Shown: in pieces, positions 33,188-42,168 of the stretch
Numbering within the stretch: position 1 is the first letter of the stretch
Layout: each line of letters begins with the position of its first letter
From: Allobosea lupini
Lineage (GTDB): Bacteria; Pseudomonadota; Alphaproteobacteria; Rhizobiales; Beijerinckiaceae
NCBI RefSeq assembly: GCF_900109525.1
Contig: NZ_FOAN01000002.1
Location: 1-64,000, forward strand
Direction of reading: 5' to 3'
DNA length: 64,000 nucleotides
The notes under the pieces: generated by a model
Seen by the model: only the letters and a program-made list of their open reading frames with translations
Told to the model about the DNA's origin: nothing
Database searches by the model: none
Made by a program: the position numbers and the translations under genes

Positions 33188-33675
33188 TGTCAACGAAGCA
33201 AAAGCCTGAAGACCGCGCCCTGCATCTCGAGCAGTTCCTGCCCTATCGGCTCAACGTCGTCGGCTTTTTCGCCAGCCGCGCGCTCGGCCGCGTCTACGGC
33301 ACGCGCTTCGGCATCGGCATCCCGGAATGGCGAGTGATCGCGCAGCTCGGCGAATTTGGGCAATTGACCTCGCGCGACATCGGCGAGCTCTCGCAGATGC
33401 ACAAGACCAAGGTCTCGCGGGCCGTCTCGGAGCTAGACAAGCGCGGGCTGGTGACGCGAGCCGAGAATCGGGCCGACCGGCGCGAGGCCTTCGTCGCCCT
33501 CACGGCCGCCGGCCAACGCCTCTACGCCCAGATCGTGCCGCTGGCACTCGCTTTCGAAGAACGCTGGATCGAGGGGATCGCGCCGGAAGAGCTGCGCGTC
33601 TTCGAGCGCGTTCTGGCAGTGCTGACCGAGCGCGGTCGCCATCTCGCCGGCGCGTACCAGACAGAGGAAGCCTGA
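33187..33675 (+). CDS. MarR-family transcriptional regulator
   Basis: The 162-residue protein has a winged helix-turn-helix: QLTSRDIGELSQMHKTKVSRAVSELDKRGLVTRAENRADRREAFVALTAAGQRLY, with the conserved Asp-Arg of the wing. N- and C-terminal helices form the dimer interface. MarR proteins usually respond to phenolic ligands and repress catabolic or efflux genes, consistent with the neighbouring aromatic block. The ATG has no ribosome site and directly abuts the TTAGTT/AACTAA palindrome, suggesting a leaderless or very short-leader transcript under autoregulation. Nearby targets could be the TRAP gene and the divergent minus-strand genes. Confidence 0.9.
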   Translation: MSTKQKPEDRALHLEQFLPYRLNVVGFFASRALGRVYGTRFGIGIPEWRVIAQLGEFGQLTSRDIGELSQMHKTKVSRAVSELDKRGLVTRAENRADRREAFVALTAAGQRLYAQIVPLALAFEERWIEGIAPEELRVFERVLAVLTERGRHLAGAYQTEEA

Positions 33676-33879
33676 TCGCGCAAGCGTTATCGAGAGCTGA
33701 TTTGCCGCCCGGGGCGCGATATGCGATGCGCTGAGGCGAATAGACGGTGCGTCGAATCGCCGTTTCGACCCGGCTGACGCGCGCCTCCTTAGTTCCGTCG
33801 CGTTTCTAGCATGTGCTCTGTCTGTGCGGGCGATCACGGCCTGCACCGGACGAGTTACAGGGATAGCACTCTGCCTTCG

Positions 33880-35079
33880 ATGATTTTCGCTTCGCTCCGA
33901 CGCGTTCTCGCTCCGGCGCTGGCTTTCGCCGCGCTGACGAGCGCAGCCGTGGCGCAGTCGCCGGCTTGCGACAACTGGCGCGCCGAGCTCTCCAGCCTGC
34001 AGGGCCAGCGCGGCGGCGATCCCCGCGCCGCCCAGGCGGCGCAGCGCGTCGCCGGCCAGCTGGGGCAGCTCTCCAACCAATATCGGGCGATGGGCTGCGA
34101 TCGCGGCGGCTTCCTCTTCTTCGGCGACGCCCCCCCGCCGCAATGCGGCGGCATCCGCGCCCAGTTGGGCGCGCTCCAGCAGCAATATGCCCAGCTTCAA
34201 CAGCAGGCCCAGGGCGGCGGCATCGAGCAGCGCCGTGCCCAGCTCGCCGCGCTGATCAACAATAATTGCCGGGCGCCGCAGCAGCGCGGCTTCTTCGAGA
34301 CGATCTTCGGCATCGAGCCGCGCCGCGGCGAGATCGATTCCACCTTGCCCGAGCTCGACCCGGATCAGCCGTCCGAGCCGACGGAAGGCGGTGGACGCCA
34401 GGGCGGGCCTTATACGGTCTGCGTACGCAGCTGCGACGGCTTCTTCTTCCCGCTCGCCAACAGCCCGAGCGGACGCGAAGGGCAGGACGAGATGTGCCAG
34501 TCGCTCTGCCCCGGCACCGAGACGCGCGCCTATGGCATGAGCAGCGGCGGCGACATCCAGAACGCCGTGGCACGCTCGACCGGGCAGCCCTATACCTCTC
34601 TGCCGAACGCGCTGAAGTACACCCGCAGCTTCGACGCCGCCTGCACCTGCCGGGGCCCCGGCCAGAGCTGGGCCCAGGCGCTGGCGAACGCCGAGCAGAT
34701 GCTCGAGCAGCGCAAAGGCGACATCATCGTCACCGAGCAGCGCTCGCAGGAGATGTCGCGGCCCAAGCCCGAGCAGCCGCAGCGCGGCAAGAAGGGTGCT
34801 GCCAATGCGCCTGCGGCTGAGGCCAAGCCGGCCACCCCGGCGCCGACCACGCTTCAGGCCGCACCCGGCGACGAGCCGACGCCGGATGCCAATGTCCCGA
34901 CTGCCAGCACCGAATCCGCCGGCGTCGGCCCACAGCGGATCGACGGCGAGAAGACCTTGCAGCAGGGCGACGGGCTGAAGCGCGAGAGCAAGAGCGTCAC
35001 CGGCGAGCGCCGCACCGTGCGGATCGTCGCGCCGAACCTCGCGCCCAATCTAGGCGTCGGAGCAACCGCACGGCCGTAG
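33880..35079 (+). CDS. DUF2865 family exported protein
   Basis: The 399-residue precursor has a signal peptide ending AAVAQ. Helical Gln-rich segments follow (about residues 35-125), then the DUF2865 core GPYTVCVRSCDGFFFPLANSPSGREGQDEMCQSLCPGTETRAYGMSSGGDIQNAVARSTGQPYTSLPNALKYTRSFDAACTC (about 185-270). A low-complexity Pro/Ala-rich tail completes it. The paired Cys in VCVRSCDG, CQSLCPG and ACTC are likely disulfides. The family is common in Hyphomicrobiales and its function is unknown. The start at 33880 directly precedes the signal peptide. Confidence 0.88.
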   Translation: MIFASLRRVLAPALAFAALTSAAVAQSPACDNWRAELSSLQGQRGGDPRAAQAAQRVAGQLGQLSNQYRAMGCDRGGFLFFGDAPPPQCGGIRAQLGALQQQYAQLQQQAQGGGIEQRRAQLAALINNNCRAPQQRGFFETIFGIEPRRGEIDSTLPELDPDQPSEPTEGGGRQGGPYTVCVRSCDGFFFPLANSPSGREGQDEMCQSLCPGTETRAYGMSSGGDIQNAVARSTGQPYTSLPNALKYTRSFDAACTCRGPGQSWAQALANAEQMLEQRKGDIIVTEQRSQEMSRPKPEQPQRGKKGAANAPAAEAKPATPAPTTLQAAPGDEPTPDANVPTASTESAGVGPQRIDGEKTLQQGDGLKRESKSVTGERRTVRIVAPNLAPNLGVGATARP

Positions 35080-35101
35080 CGCGGCAAGCTGAAAGTTCCT
35101 C

Positions 35102-35218
35102 GGCTCTCACCCCGAGGAGCCGGCAACGGCCTGCGTCTCGAAGGATGCGCCAGCCTGTTCCGGCACCTCCTCAAGCATCCTTCGAGGCGCCGCTTGGCGG
35201 CTCCTCAGGATGAGGGCT
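35102..35218. repeat. Imperfect inverted-repeat element (CTCGAAGGATGC family)
   Basis: The left arm (35102-35148, containing CCCGAGGAGCCGG and CTCGAAGGATGC) and right arm (35175-35218, containing GCATCCTTCGAGGC and GGCTCCTCAGGATGAGGG) are inverted copies with about 26 bases between. Repeats of this kind are dispersed in related genomes. It may end transcription of the DUF2865 gene. Confidence 0.7.
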
Positions 35219-35378
35219 GAGGTTGTCAGAACTGGCCAGCGGAACAGTGCCGTCATGCGCTGGAAGCAAGCCTGCTCAAATCTTCCGTCGCTGACAGGCC
35301 AGGAACGCAAGGCGTAGACCTGAGTTCTGCTGCCGGCGCCCGCTGCTGCTCGCGCCGCCCTCGAAAGCGGAGCGAGCC

Positions 35379-36704
35379 ATGTCCAATCCAGCAACCGCAA
35401 CGCCTGCCCCTCAGGGCCTCGACGTCGCCGATACGGCGCGACGCCTGAAGGCGATCTTCATCGGCTCGGTCGGCAACCTCGTCGAATGGTATGATTTCTA
35501 CGCCTACACCGCCTTCGCGCTCTATTTCGCGCCGAAGTTCTTCCCCTCGCATGACCCGGTGGTGGTGCAGCTCAACGCAGCGACACTTTTCGCCGCCGGC
35601 TTCATCGTGCGTCCGATCGGCGGCTGGCTCTTCGGCCATATCGCCGACCGCTACGGGCGGCGGCTGTCACTGACCGTCTCGGTGCTGATGATGTGCTTCG
35701 GCTCGCTGATCATCGCCCTGACGCCGACCTATGAGACGATCGGTTTCGCCGCGCCGGTGCTGCTGGCGCTGGCCCGGATCATTGAGGGGCTGAGCCTCGG
35801 CGGCGAATACGGGGCGAGCGCGACCTATCTCACCGAGATCGCCCATCCCGACCATCGCGGCTTCTATTCGAGCTTCCAGTATGTGACGCTGATCGGCGGG
35901 CAGCTCACTGCCATTCTGGTGCTGCTGCTCCTGCAGAACGTCTTCCTGACGCATGAGCAACTGGTCGACTGGGGCTGGCGCATCCCCTTCGTGATCGGCG
36001 CGATGCTGGCCGTCACCGCCATGTTCATGCGCCGGCACATGCACGAGACAGAGGCCTTCGCCGAGGCCAACAAGATCAAGAAACAGGAAAGCTCGCTGCG
36101 CGGCCTGCTGAAATATCCGCGCGAGGTCGCTATCGTGGTCGGGCTGACCGCCGGCGGCACCGCCGCGTTCTATACCTTCACCACCTATATGCAGACCTTC
36201 GTGAAGCAGACCGTCGGCCTTTCCGACATCACCACCACCTATGTGATCGCGGGATCGCTGATCTTCGCCTCGATCCTGCAGCCGATCTACGGGCTGATCT
36301 CCGACCGGATCGGCCGCAAGCCGCTGCTGATCTTCTTCGGCCTCGCCGGGACCTTGCTCACCGTGCCGATCCTGACGACGCTGGCGCAGACCAAGTCGCC
36401 ATGGGTCGCCTTCCTGCTGATCTCCGGCGCCTGGCTCTTCGTCGCCGGCTACACCTCGATCAACGCGGTGGTGAAGGCGGAACTGTTCCCGACCTCGATC
36501 CGCGCCACCGGCGTCGCCGTGCCCTATGCCCTGACCGTCTCGATCTTCGGCGGCACCGCGCCGGCAATCGCCCTGTTCTTCAAGCAGCAGGGCCACGAGC
36601 AGTGGTTCTACTACTACCTCTCGGCGGTGATCTTCATCTCGCTGCTGGTCTATTCGACCATGCGCGACACCAAACACGAGACGGCGATGGACCGGCACGC
36701 GTGA
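35379..36704 (+). CDS. MHS-family MFS permease (alpha-ketoglutarate/KgtP-like)
   Basis: The 441-residue protein has 12 membrane segments and the metabolite:H+ symporter signature: FIGSVGNLVEWYDFYAYTAFALYFAPKFFP at the N-terminus, RPIGGWLFGHIADRYGRR between helices 2 and 3, and RIIEGLSLGGEYGASATYLTEIAHPDHRGFYSSFQYVTLIGG. AELFPTSIRATGVAVPYALTVSIFGG near the end is also typical. The branch includes 2-oxoglutarate, proline/betaine and citrate permeases; KgtP-like is my best match but the substrate is not certain. It is alone on its strand after a repeat element and convergent with gltX. Confidence 0.88.
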   Translation: MSNPATATPAPQGLDVADTARRLKAIFIGSVGNLVEWYDFYAYTAFALYFAPKFFPSHDPVVVQLNAATLFAAGFIVRPIGGWLFGHIADRYGRRLSLTVSVLMMCFGSLIIALTPTYETIGFAAPVLLALARIIEGLSLGGEYGASATYLTEIAHPDHRGFYSSFQYVTLIGGQLTAILVLLLLQNVFLTHEQLVDWGWRIPFVIGAMLAVTAMFMRRHMHETEAFAEANKIKKQESSLRGLLKYPREVAIVVGLTAGGTAAFYTFTTYMQTFVKQTVGLSDITTTYVIAGSLIFASILQPIYGLISDRIGRKPLLIFFGLAGTLLTVPILTTLAQTKSPWVAFLLISGAWLFVAGYTSINAVVKAELFPTSIRATGVAVPYALTVSIFGGTAPAIALFFKQQGHEQWFYYYLSAVIFISLLVYSTMRDTKHETAMDRHA

Positions 36705-36706
36705 GG

Positions 36707-36723
36707 GGCTCGGCTCACGAGCC
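36707..36723. terminator. Short hairpin between convergent MFS and gltX genes
   Basis: GGCTCG-GCTCA-CGAGCC forms a 6-bp stem starting three bases after the MFS stop codon. There is no T-run, so it is weak as an intrinsic terminator. Confidence 0.3.
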
Positions 36724-36742
36724 TTCGCGATGGCGGTACAGC

Positions 36743-38083
36743 CTACGCCGCTTCGCCTGCGAGTCGCTTCAGCGCCTTCTCGCGCCCGATCAGCGGCAGC
36801 AGCGCCGCGAGTTCCGGGCCATGATCGCGGCCGGTCAGCGCCTGGCGTAGCGGCATGAACAGCGCCTTGCCCTTTGCGCCGGTCTCAGCCGCCACGGCCT
36901 GCGTCCAGCTCTTCCAGGTCGTGTGATCGAACGGTTCCGCCGGCAGCAGCGAAGCCGCAGCCGCAGCGAATGACGGATCGGCAACCTGCGTCTCGATCGG
37001 CCCCTCGACGATCGTCCACCAGTCCCTGGCGTCCGACAGCCGGGCGAGATTGCCGCGCACGGCGAGCCAGAACGGCTCGCTGGCGGGAATGCCGAGATCT
37101 TTCAGCCGCTCCTCGACGGTGGCGAAGTCGAGCTGGTGCAGGGTGCGGGCGGACAGCGTCTCCAGCTCGTGCTCGTCGAACTTGGCCGGCGCACGCGAGA
37201 CATGGGCGAGATCCACCAGCCCGGCGAGTTCGTCGAGGCTCGACACCGGCCGAACCGCCTCCGACGAGCCTGTGAGCACCGCGAGCGCCGCCACCGCCAG
37301 CGATTCGATGCCGGATTCGCGCAGGCCCCGCAGCGAGAGATGGCCGAGGCGCTTCGACAGCCCCTCGCCGCTCGCGGTGGTCAGCAGGTTGTGATGGCCG
37401 AAGGCCGGCAGCGCCCCGCCCAATGCCTGCATGATCTGGATCTGCACGGCGGTGTTGGTGACGTGGTCCTCGCCGCGGATGACATGGGTGATGCCCATGT
37501 CGAGATCGTCGACGACCGAGGGCAGCGTATAGGGATAGGTGCCGTCCTCGCGCACGAGCACGGGATCGGAGAGCGAGGCGCAGTCGACATGCGAGGGGCC
37601 GCGGACGAGATCGTCCCAGCCGACCTCCTCCCAGTCGAGCAGAAAGCGCCAATGCGGCTTGCGGCCTTCCGCTTCGAGCCTGGCGCGCTCCTCGGCCGTC
37701 AGCTTCAGGCCGGTGCGGTCGTAGACGGGGGGCAGACCGCGGGCGAGCTGGCGCTTGCGCTTGCGATCGAGCTCGTCGGCGCTCTCATAGCAGGGGTAGA
37801 GGCGCCCGGCGGCGCGCAGCTTGTCTGCCGCGCCATCGTAGAGCGCGATCCGTTCAGACTGCTTGACGCTGGCGTCGGGAACGACGCCGAGCCAGGCAAG
37901 GTCCTCGGCGATGGCGTCAGCGAATTCCGGCTTCGAGCGCGCCTGGTCGGTATCGTCATAGCGCAGCAGGAAGCGCCCGACATGCCGCTTGGCGAACAGC
38001 CAGTTGAACATCAGCGAGCGGGCATTGCCGATGTGGAGATAGCCGGTCGGCGACGGGGCGGTGCGGACGAAAGGAGTGGTCAT
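36743..38083 (-). CDS. gltX: Glutamyl-tRNA synthetase (second-type GltX)
   Basis: The 446-residue class I ligase has [29 protein letters not shown] (HIGH motif HIGN), [13 protein letters not shown] and [18 protein letters not shown]. The KMSKS loop is written [18 protein letters not shown] rather than the K-[LI]-S-K-R form. Alphaproteobacteria often carry two GltX; this shorter copy with the altered loop resembles the one that may charge tRNA-Gln or act as accessory. It lacks the zinc-binding Cys cluster. The start at 38083 overlaps no neighbour. Confidence 0.9.
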   Translation of the reverse strand: MTTPFVRTAPSPTGYLHIGNARSLMFNWLFAKRHVGRFLLRYDDTDQARSKPEFADAIAEDLAWLGVVPDASVKQSERIALYDGAADKLRAAGRLYPCYESADELDRKRKRQLARGLPPVYDRTGLKLTAEERARLEAEGRKPHWRFLLDWEEVGWDDLVRGPSHVDCASLSDPVLVREDGTYPYTLPSVVDDLDMGITHVIRGEDHVTNTAVQIQIMQALGGALPAFGHHNLLTTASGEGLSKRLGHLSLRGLRESGIESLAVAALAVLTGSSEAVRPVSSLDELAGLVDLAHVSRAPAKFDEHELETLSARTLHQLDFATVEERLKDLGIPASEPFWLAVRGNLARLSDARDWWTIVEGPIETQVADPSFAAAAASLLPAEPFDHTTWKSWTQAVAAETGAKGKALFMPLRQALTGRDHGPELAALLPLIGREKALKRLAGEAA

Positions 38084-38221
38084 GACCGGCCGCTTGTCGC
38101 GCGGGAACGGCGCGAGGGCAAGGGCATCGCAGAAGCTGGGCTGAAGGAGATCGACAAGCGCTCGGATTGACGCAAGGTTAGATGGCGACGGGGATGTCGA
38201 TCTCTGCGCTGGGAGGCGAGG

Positions 38222-39001
38222 ATGAGCATCACGGCTTCAGTCGGTCTGGGAGGCAAGAACACCGTTGTGGATACGCGCCTGATCCAGGCGAGCATCAACC
38301 CGCATTTCAAGGCGCTGGGCATCGATCTGCTTGAGGTCGACGGCAAATGCGGACCGCTCACCCGGGGCGCGATCAAGCGCTACCAGCAGGTCTTCCTCAA
38401 GATGACGAGCCCGGATTCGCGCGTCGACCCGGGCGGCAAGACTGTCCTGCACATGGCCAATAATCCGGCGCCGGCGGACGTGGTGGTCAGCGCCTCGCGC
38501 CTGCCGATCAAGCTCAAGGCCAGCGACTTCCTGCAGGTGCCGGTGGTGATGGACCCGGCCGACGGGACGGTGCAGGACGCCTACACCGCCTTCGAATACG
38601 AGATTTTCGACAAGGGCGCCCGCATGGTCGGGACCGATTTTGCCTTCGGAGTGCCCAATGACATCGAAGTCTGGCCGAATGCGCAGGTCCGGATCGGCGT
38701 GACGCTGGACCCGGGCCTGCTCGCTCACGAACAGTTCCACTACGATGTCGGCTTCGTCGTCTGCCGCGCGCTGGCGCACCAGCTCACCATCGCGCGCGCT
38801 CCGACGATCGGCGGGCTGATCACGCAGCTCAACAGCCTCGTCGACCTGCACATCAAGCGCCGCGTCAAGCTGATCCAGCGCCGTTACGACGTCGACACCC
38901 AGCATGGCGCCAATGCCAAATACCAGCGCATCTGGCTCGACCGGATGACGGCCTGCATCGCCAATCCGACAGCGAACCAGATCGGCGGGTTCTGGCTCTA
39001 G
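38222..39001 (+). CDS. Peptidoglycan-binding domain plus DUF922-type metalloprotease, no signal peptide
   Basis: The 259-residue protein joins two domains. N-terminal (about 1-80): [24 protein letters not shown] followed by [20 protein letters not shown], the PG_binding_1 helical repeat. C-terminal (about 100-255): [23 protein letters not shown], an HExxH zinc motif of the DUF922 type, with the family's late [22 protein letters not shown] see no signal peptide or membrane segment. The opening motif resembles cargo of contractile secretion systems, but none is encoded nearby. Possible roles are a cell-wall-targeted protease exported by a remote system, or a lysis enzyme. Its TAG stop shares CTAG with the convergent nadE stop. 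Confidence 0.78.
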   Translation: MSITASVGLGGKNTVVDTRLIQASINPHFKALGIDLLEVDGKCGPLTRGAIKRYQQVFLKMTSPDSRVDPGGKTVLHMANNPAPADVVVSASRLPIKLKASDFLQVPVVMDPADGTVQDAYTAFEYEIFDKGARMVGTDFAFGVPNDIEVWPNAQVRIGVTLDPGLLAHEQFHYDVGFVVCRALAHQLTIARAPTIGGLITQLNSLVDLHIKRRVKLIQRRYDVDTQHGANAKYQRIWLDRMTACIANPTANQIGGFWL

Positions 39002-40737
39002 AAATCGAAGCTCTCAGCCCCGGCCTTGCCGACGCCCTTGACCAGTGACCGGTCCGGCTCATGCGCCGGCTCGCCGGGATCGCGGAAGCGGTTGACGATC
39101 GGGTAGCGCCGGTCGCGGCCGAAGTTCTTGCGGGTGACCTTGACGCCCGGCGCAGCCTGCCGGCGCTTGTACTCGGCGAGATAGAGCAGCCGCTCGACCT
39201 TCTGGACCGTCTCGAGGTCGTGGCCGCGGGCGACGATGTCGGACAGGCGCATCTCGTGCTCGATCAGGCAGGCGAGGATGTCGTCGAGCACGTCATAGGG
39301 CGGCAGCGAATCCTGATCTTTCTGGTTCTCGCGCAGCTCCGCCGAGGGCGGCTTGACGATGATGTTCTCGGGAATCACCTCGCCGTCCGGCCCGAGCGCG
39401 CCCGCCGGCTTCCAGCGATTGCGCAAGGCGCTCAGCCTGAAGACCTCGGTCTTGTAGAGGTCCTTGATCGGGTTGTAGCCGCCGTTCATGTCGCCATAGA
39501 GCGTGGCGTAGCCGCAGGACATCTCCGACTTGTTGCCGGTCGTCACCACCATCGGCCCGAACTTGTTCGAGATCGACATCAGCAGCGTGCCGCGCACCCG
39601 GCTCTGAAGGTTCTCCTCGGTGATGCCGCGATTGGTGCCGGCGAAGAGCTCGGCCAGCGCCGCCTCGAAACCCTCAACGGGATCGGCGATCGGCACGATC
39701 TCATAGCGTACGCCAAGCGCGTCGGCGCATGTCTTGGCGTCGTCGAGGCTCTCCTGCGAGGTGAAGCGATAGGGCATCATCACGCAGCGCACGCGCTCGG
39801 CGCCCAGCGCATCGACCGCCATGGCGGCGCAGATCGCGGAGTCGATGCCGCCGGAGAGGCCGAGCACGACGCCAGGAAAGCGGTTCTTCTCGACATAGTC
39901 GCGCAGGCCCAGCACGCACGCGGCGTAGTCGGCCTCGTCGCCGGCCTCGACCGGGGCGACCTCGCCCGGCAGGCAGCGCCAGCCATCGGGCCCGCGCTCC
40001 CAATCCGTGATGCGGATGGCTTCGCGGAAGGCTGGAAGCTGGTGGGCAAAGCTGCGGTCGGCATTGAGGACGAAGGAGGCGCCCTCGAAGACGAGCTCGT
40101 CCTGGCCGCCGAGCTGGTTGAGATAGACCATGGGCAGGCCGCTCTCGACGACGCGGGCGACGGCGACGTTGAGCCGCTCCTCGATCACGCCGCGACGGAA
40201 GGGCGAGCCATTCGGGACCAGCAGGATCTCGCCGCCGGTCTCGGCGATGCACTCGACGACCTCCTCGCCCCAGATGTCCTCGCAGATCGGAATGCCCAGG
40301 CGGACATGGTTGCGGAAGACGACCGGGCCGGGCAGCGGCCCCGGCTCGAACACGCGCTTCTCGTCGAAGACGCCGTAATTGGGCAGATCGACCTTGAAGC
40401 GCACCGACTGGATCAGGCCGCCGTCGAGCAGCGCATAGGCGTTGTAGAGCTTGCCGTCCTCGAGCCAGGGCAGTCCGACGAGCACGGCCGGGCCGCCATC
40501 GGCAGTCTCGCGGGCGAGGTCTTCGCAGGCCTTGCGGCAGGCGTCCTGGAAGGCCGGCTTCAGCACCAGGTCCTCCGGCGGATAGGCCGAGAGGAAGAGC
40601 TCCGGGAACATCACGAGCTCGGCGCCGCCGGCAGCCGCCTCGCGGCGGGCGGCGCGCACCTTCTGCGCATTGCCGGCGACGTCGCCGACGATCGGGTTGA
40701 GCTGGGCGAGCGCCAGGCGGAGAGAGGTTGCGGTCAT
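38998..40737 (-). CDS. nadE: Glutamine-dependent NAD+ synthase
   Basis: The 579-residue enzyme has an N-terminal nitrilase-like glutaminase domain (Glu in FPELFLSAYPPEDL, Lys in RFKVDLPNYGVFDE, Cys in GIPICEDIWGE). The C-terminal NAD synthase domain has the PP-loop LGLSGGIDSAICAAMAVDALG and TTGNKSEMSCGYATLYGDMNGGYNPIKDLYKTEV. It amidates deamido-NAD+ with ATP, using ammonia from glutamine. Domains and length match the glutamine-dependent class. It ends in a stop codon overlapping that of the plus-strand gene at 38222-39001. Confidence 0.95.
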   Translation of the reverse strand: MTATSLRLALAQLNPIVGDVAGNAQKVRAARREAAAGGAELVMFPELFLSAYPPEDLVLKPAFQDACRKACEDLARETADGGPAVLVGLPWLEDGKLYNAYALLDGGLIQSVRFKVDLPNYGVFDEKRVFEPGPLPGPVVFRNHVRLGIPICEDIWGEEVVECIAETGGEILLVPNGSPFRRGVIEERLNVAVARVVESGLPMVYLNQLGGQDELVFEGASFVLNADRSFAHQLPAFREAIRITDWERGPDGWRCLPGEVAPVEAGDEADYAACVLGLRDYVEKNRFPGVVLGLSGGIDSAICAAMAVDALGAERVRCVMMPYRFTSQESLDDAKTCADALGVRYEIVPIADPVEGFEAALAELFAGTNRGITEENLQSRVRGTLLMSISNKFGPMVVTTGNKSEMSCGYATLYGDMNGGYNPIKDLYKTEVFRLSALRNRWKPAGALGPDGEVIPENIIVKPPSAELRENQKDQDSLPPYDVLDDILACLIEHEMRLSDIVARGHDLETVQKVERLLYLAEYKRRQAAPGVKVTRKNFGRDRRYPIVNRFRDPGEPAHEPDRSLVKGVGKAGAESFDF

Positions 40738-40815
40738 GCTCTGGATGTAGCTTGCGGCCCGCGCGCCAGCAACGGGCCGGCGTCCTGCCCGCCCCTGCGT
40801 TTTCGCAAGGTCGGG

Positions 40816-41109
40816 TCAGCTCAGCGCCGAGCGGAAATCGGCGGACCAGCGCCGTTCGCGCAAGGGGCGCACGACCTGCGTCGTCTCGTCGTAGATCGGA
40901 TTTGCCTTCCAGGCGGTGAGCGCGGCCTCGTCGGCGCACTCGCCGTAGACGACGATGTCGGCGGCATCGCCGATCGGATCGATCCTGGCGTTGGCAGCGA
41001 CCTCGAAGGCGAGCGCATGCGGGATTTCGCACAGCCGGTTCAGCAGGCGCCTGGTCCTGTCGAAATCCTCGGCGTGCTTGACCGTCAAGAAAGCGATATG
41101 CCGGATCAT
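40816..41109 (-). CDS. Dabb (stress-responsive A/B barrel) domain protein
   Basis: The 97-residue protein begins IRHIAFLTVKHAEDFDRTRRLLNRLCEIPHALAFEVAANARIDPIGDAADIVVYGECADEAALTAWKANPIYDETTQVVRPLRERR. The first strand with IRHI.FL..K, the central strand DIVVYGE, and the A.W..NP.....V.....R pattern mark the Dabb ferredoxin-like fold. Such small dimeric barrels serve varied roles; none is clear here. It lies 78 bases before nadE on the same strand and may share its transcript. Confidence 0.85.
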   Translation of the reverse strand: MIRHIAFLTVKHAEDFDRTRRLLNRLCEIPHALAFEVAANARIDPIGDAADIVVYGECADEAALTAWKANPIYDETTQVVRPLRERRWSADFRSALS

Positions 41110-41185
41110 CCGTGCTCCTCCGGCTACCCTGCCCGGCCTTCGACGCGGGCGATCTCTTCAGAAGCCGGCGGGATCGGCAGTCGCA

Positions 41186-41206
41186 TTAACCCGACATTAG
41201 GGTTAA
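41186..41206. promoter_or_regulatory. Perfect palindrome TTAACCC-N7-GGGTTAA upstream of an outer-membrane barrel gene
   Basis: TTAACCC (41186-41192) and GGGTTAA (41200-41206) flank GACATTA. It lies about 66 bases before the barrel start at 41272 and 77 bases from the divergent Dabb start. The symmetry and spacing suggest an operator for a dimeric regulator; TTAA ends also recall CtrA half-sites. Confidence 0.5.
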
Positions 41207-41271
41207 CCGCGCATGAATCGTCTCCGGGCCGTTGCAACTGCTGCTTCGGCCGCTGCTCGGAGAGACACGCG

Positions 41272-42144
41272 ATGCGTGCTGCATCAATCGCCGCCCTCGC
41301 CCCCGTCGTCGCGATGGCCTGCACGCTGGCGCTGCCGCAGGCGGCGCTGGGCGCCGACTATCTCAGGGGCTCGCAGATCGAGCAGCCAGTGGAAGCACCG
41401 CCGATGTTCGGCGGAGGCCGCTTCGACTGGTCCGGCTTCTATTTCGGCGGCGGCGCGGGCGTGAGCGAGACCAAGTTCAAGCCGGGCGAAGGCCTGCGCG
41501 CCCTGGCGAATTCCGCCTTCCGCAACACCGATCTCGTCGCCGAACGCGACATGGGCTCGTTCATCAACGACCTGCCGGACAAGCGCGACAGCGGCACGCA
41601 GTTCTTCGGCATCGCCGGCTACAATTATCTCTTCGACGATGTCGTCCTCGGCCTCGAGGCGGACTACACCCGCTCGGGACACGAATACCGGGTGACCGAC
41701 TACATCTCCCGGCGCAGCACCATGTCGAGCGGCCGCGTCTATGATTGGGCGATGGCGACCGACCAGGCGGCCAAGCTCAACGACTATGCCACGCTGCGCC
41801 TGCGCATGGGCTGGGCCTATGGCCGGATCATGCCTTTCGCGACGATCGGCGCGGCGCTCGGCCGTTTCAACACGACCTCGACGATCGACGCAGATATCCT
41901 GATCGTCAACAATGCCAACCAAGCCAATGAAACCCGCAATCGCGCCGACGGTTATCCGCTGCGCGTCGGGAGCATCCGCAAGAACACCTACGCCTTCGGC
42001 CTGTCCGGCGGCGTCGGCGTCGACTGGGCCCTGACCGACAATCTGTTCCTGCGGGCCGAGTACCAGATCGTCCGCTTCGCCGAGGTCGAGGGCACGACGA
42101 CGACGGTCAACACCGGCCGCATCGCCGCCGCGCTGAAGTTCTGA
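41272..42144 (+). CDS. Outer-membrane beta-barrel protein (Omp25/Omp31-like)
   Basis: The 290-residue precursor has a signal peptide ending AALGAD. The barrel opens FDWSGFYFGGGAGVSETKFKPGEG, typical of Omp25/Omp31-type porins of Hyphomicrobiales. Alternating strands follow (GTQFFGIAGYNYLFDDVVLGLEADYTRSGHEY, YATLRLRMGWAYGRIMPFATIGAALG, NTYAFGLSGGVGVDWALTDNLFLRAEYQIVRFAEV), ending in the outer-membrane Phe (AALKF). It probably contributes to outer-membrane stability or surface exposure. A strong terminator follows and a 21-bp palindrome lies upstream, so it is likely a regulated single-gene unit. Confidence 0.9.
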   Translation: MRAASIAALAPVVAMACTLALPQAALGADYLRGSQIEQPVEAPPMFGGGRFDWSGFYFGGGAGVSETKFKPGEGLRALANSAFRNTDLVAERDMGSFINDLPDKRDSGTQFFGIAGYNYLFDDVVLGLEADYTRSGHEYRVTDYISRRSTMSSGRVYDWAMATDQAAKLNDYATLRLRMGWAYGRIMPFATIGAALGRFNTTSTIDADILIVNNANQANETRNRADGYPLRVGSIRKNTYAFGLSGGVGVDWALTDNLFLRAEYQIVRFAEVEGTTTTVNTGRIAAALKF

Positions 42145-42168
42145 CGACCGCGATCCTCCAAACGGCAA

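Noticed and set aside
39061..42144. 1027-residue plus frame
   Set aside because: Most of it is antisense to nadE; only the portion from 41272 is the beta-barrel protein, with signal peptide.
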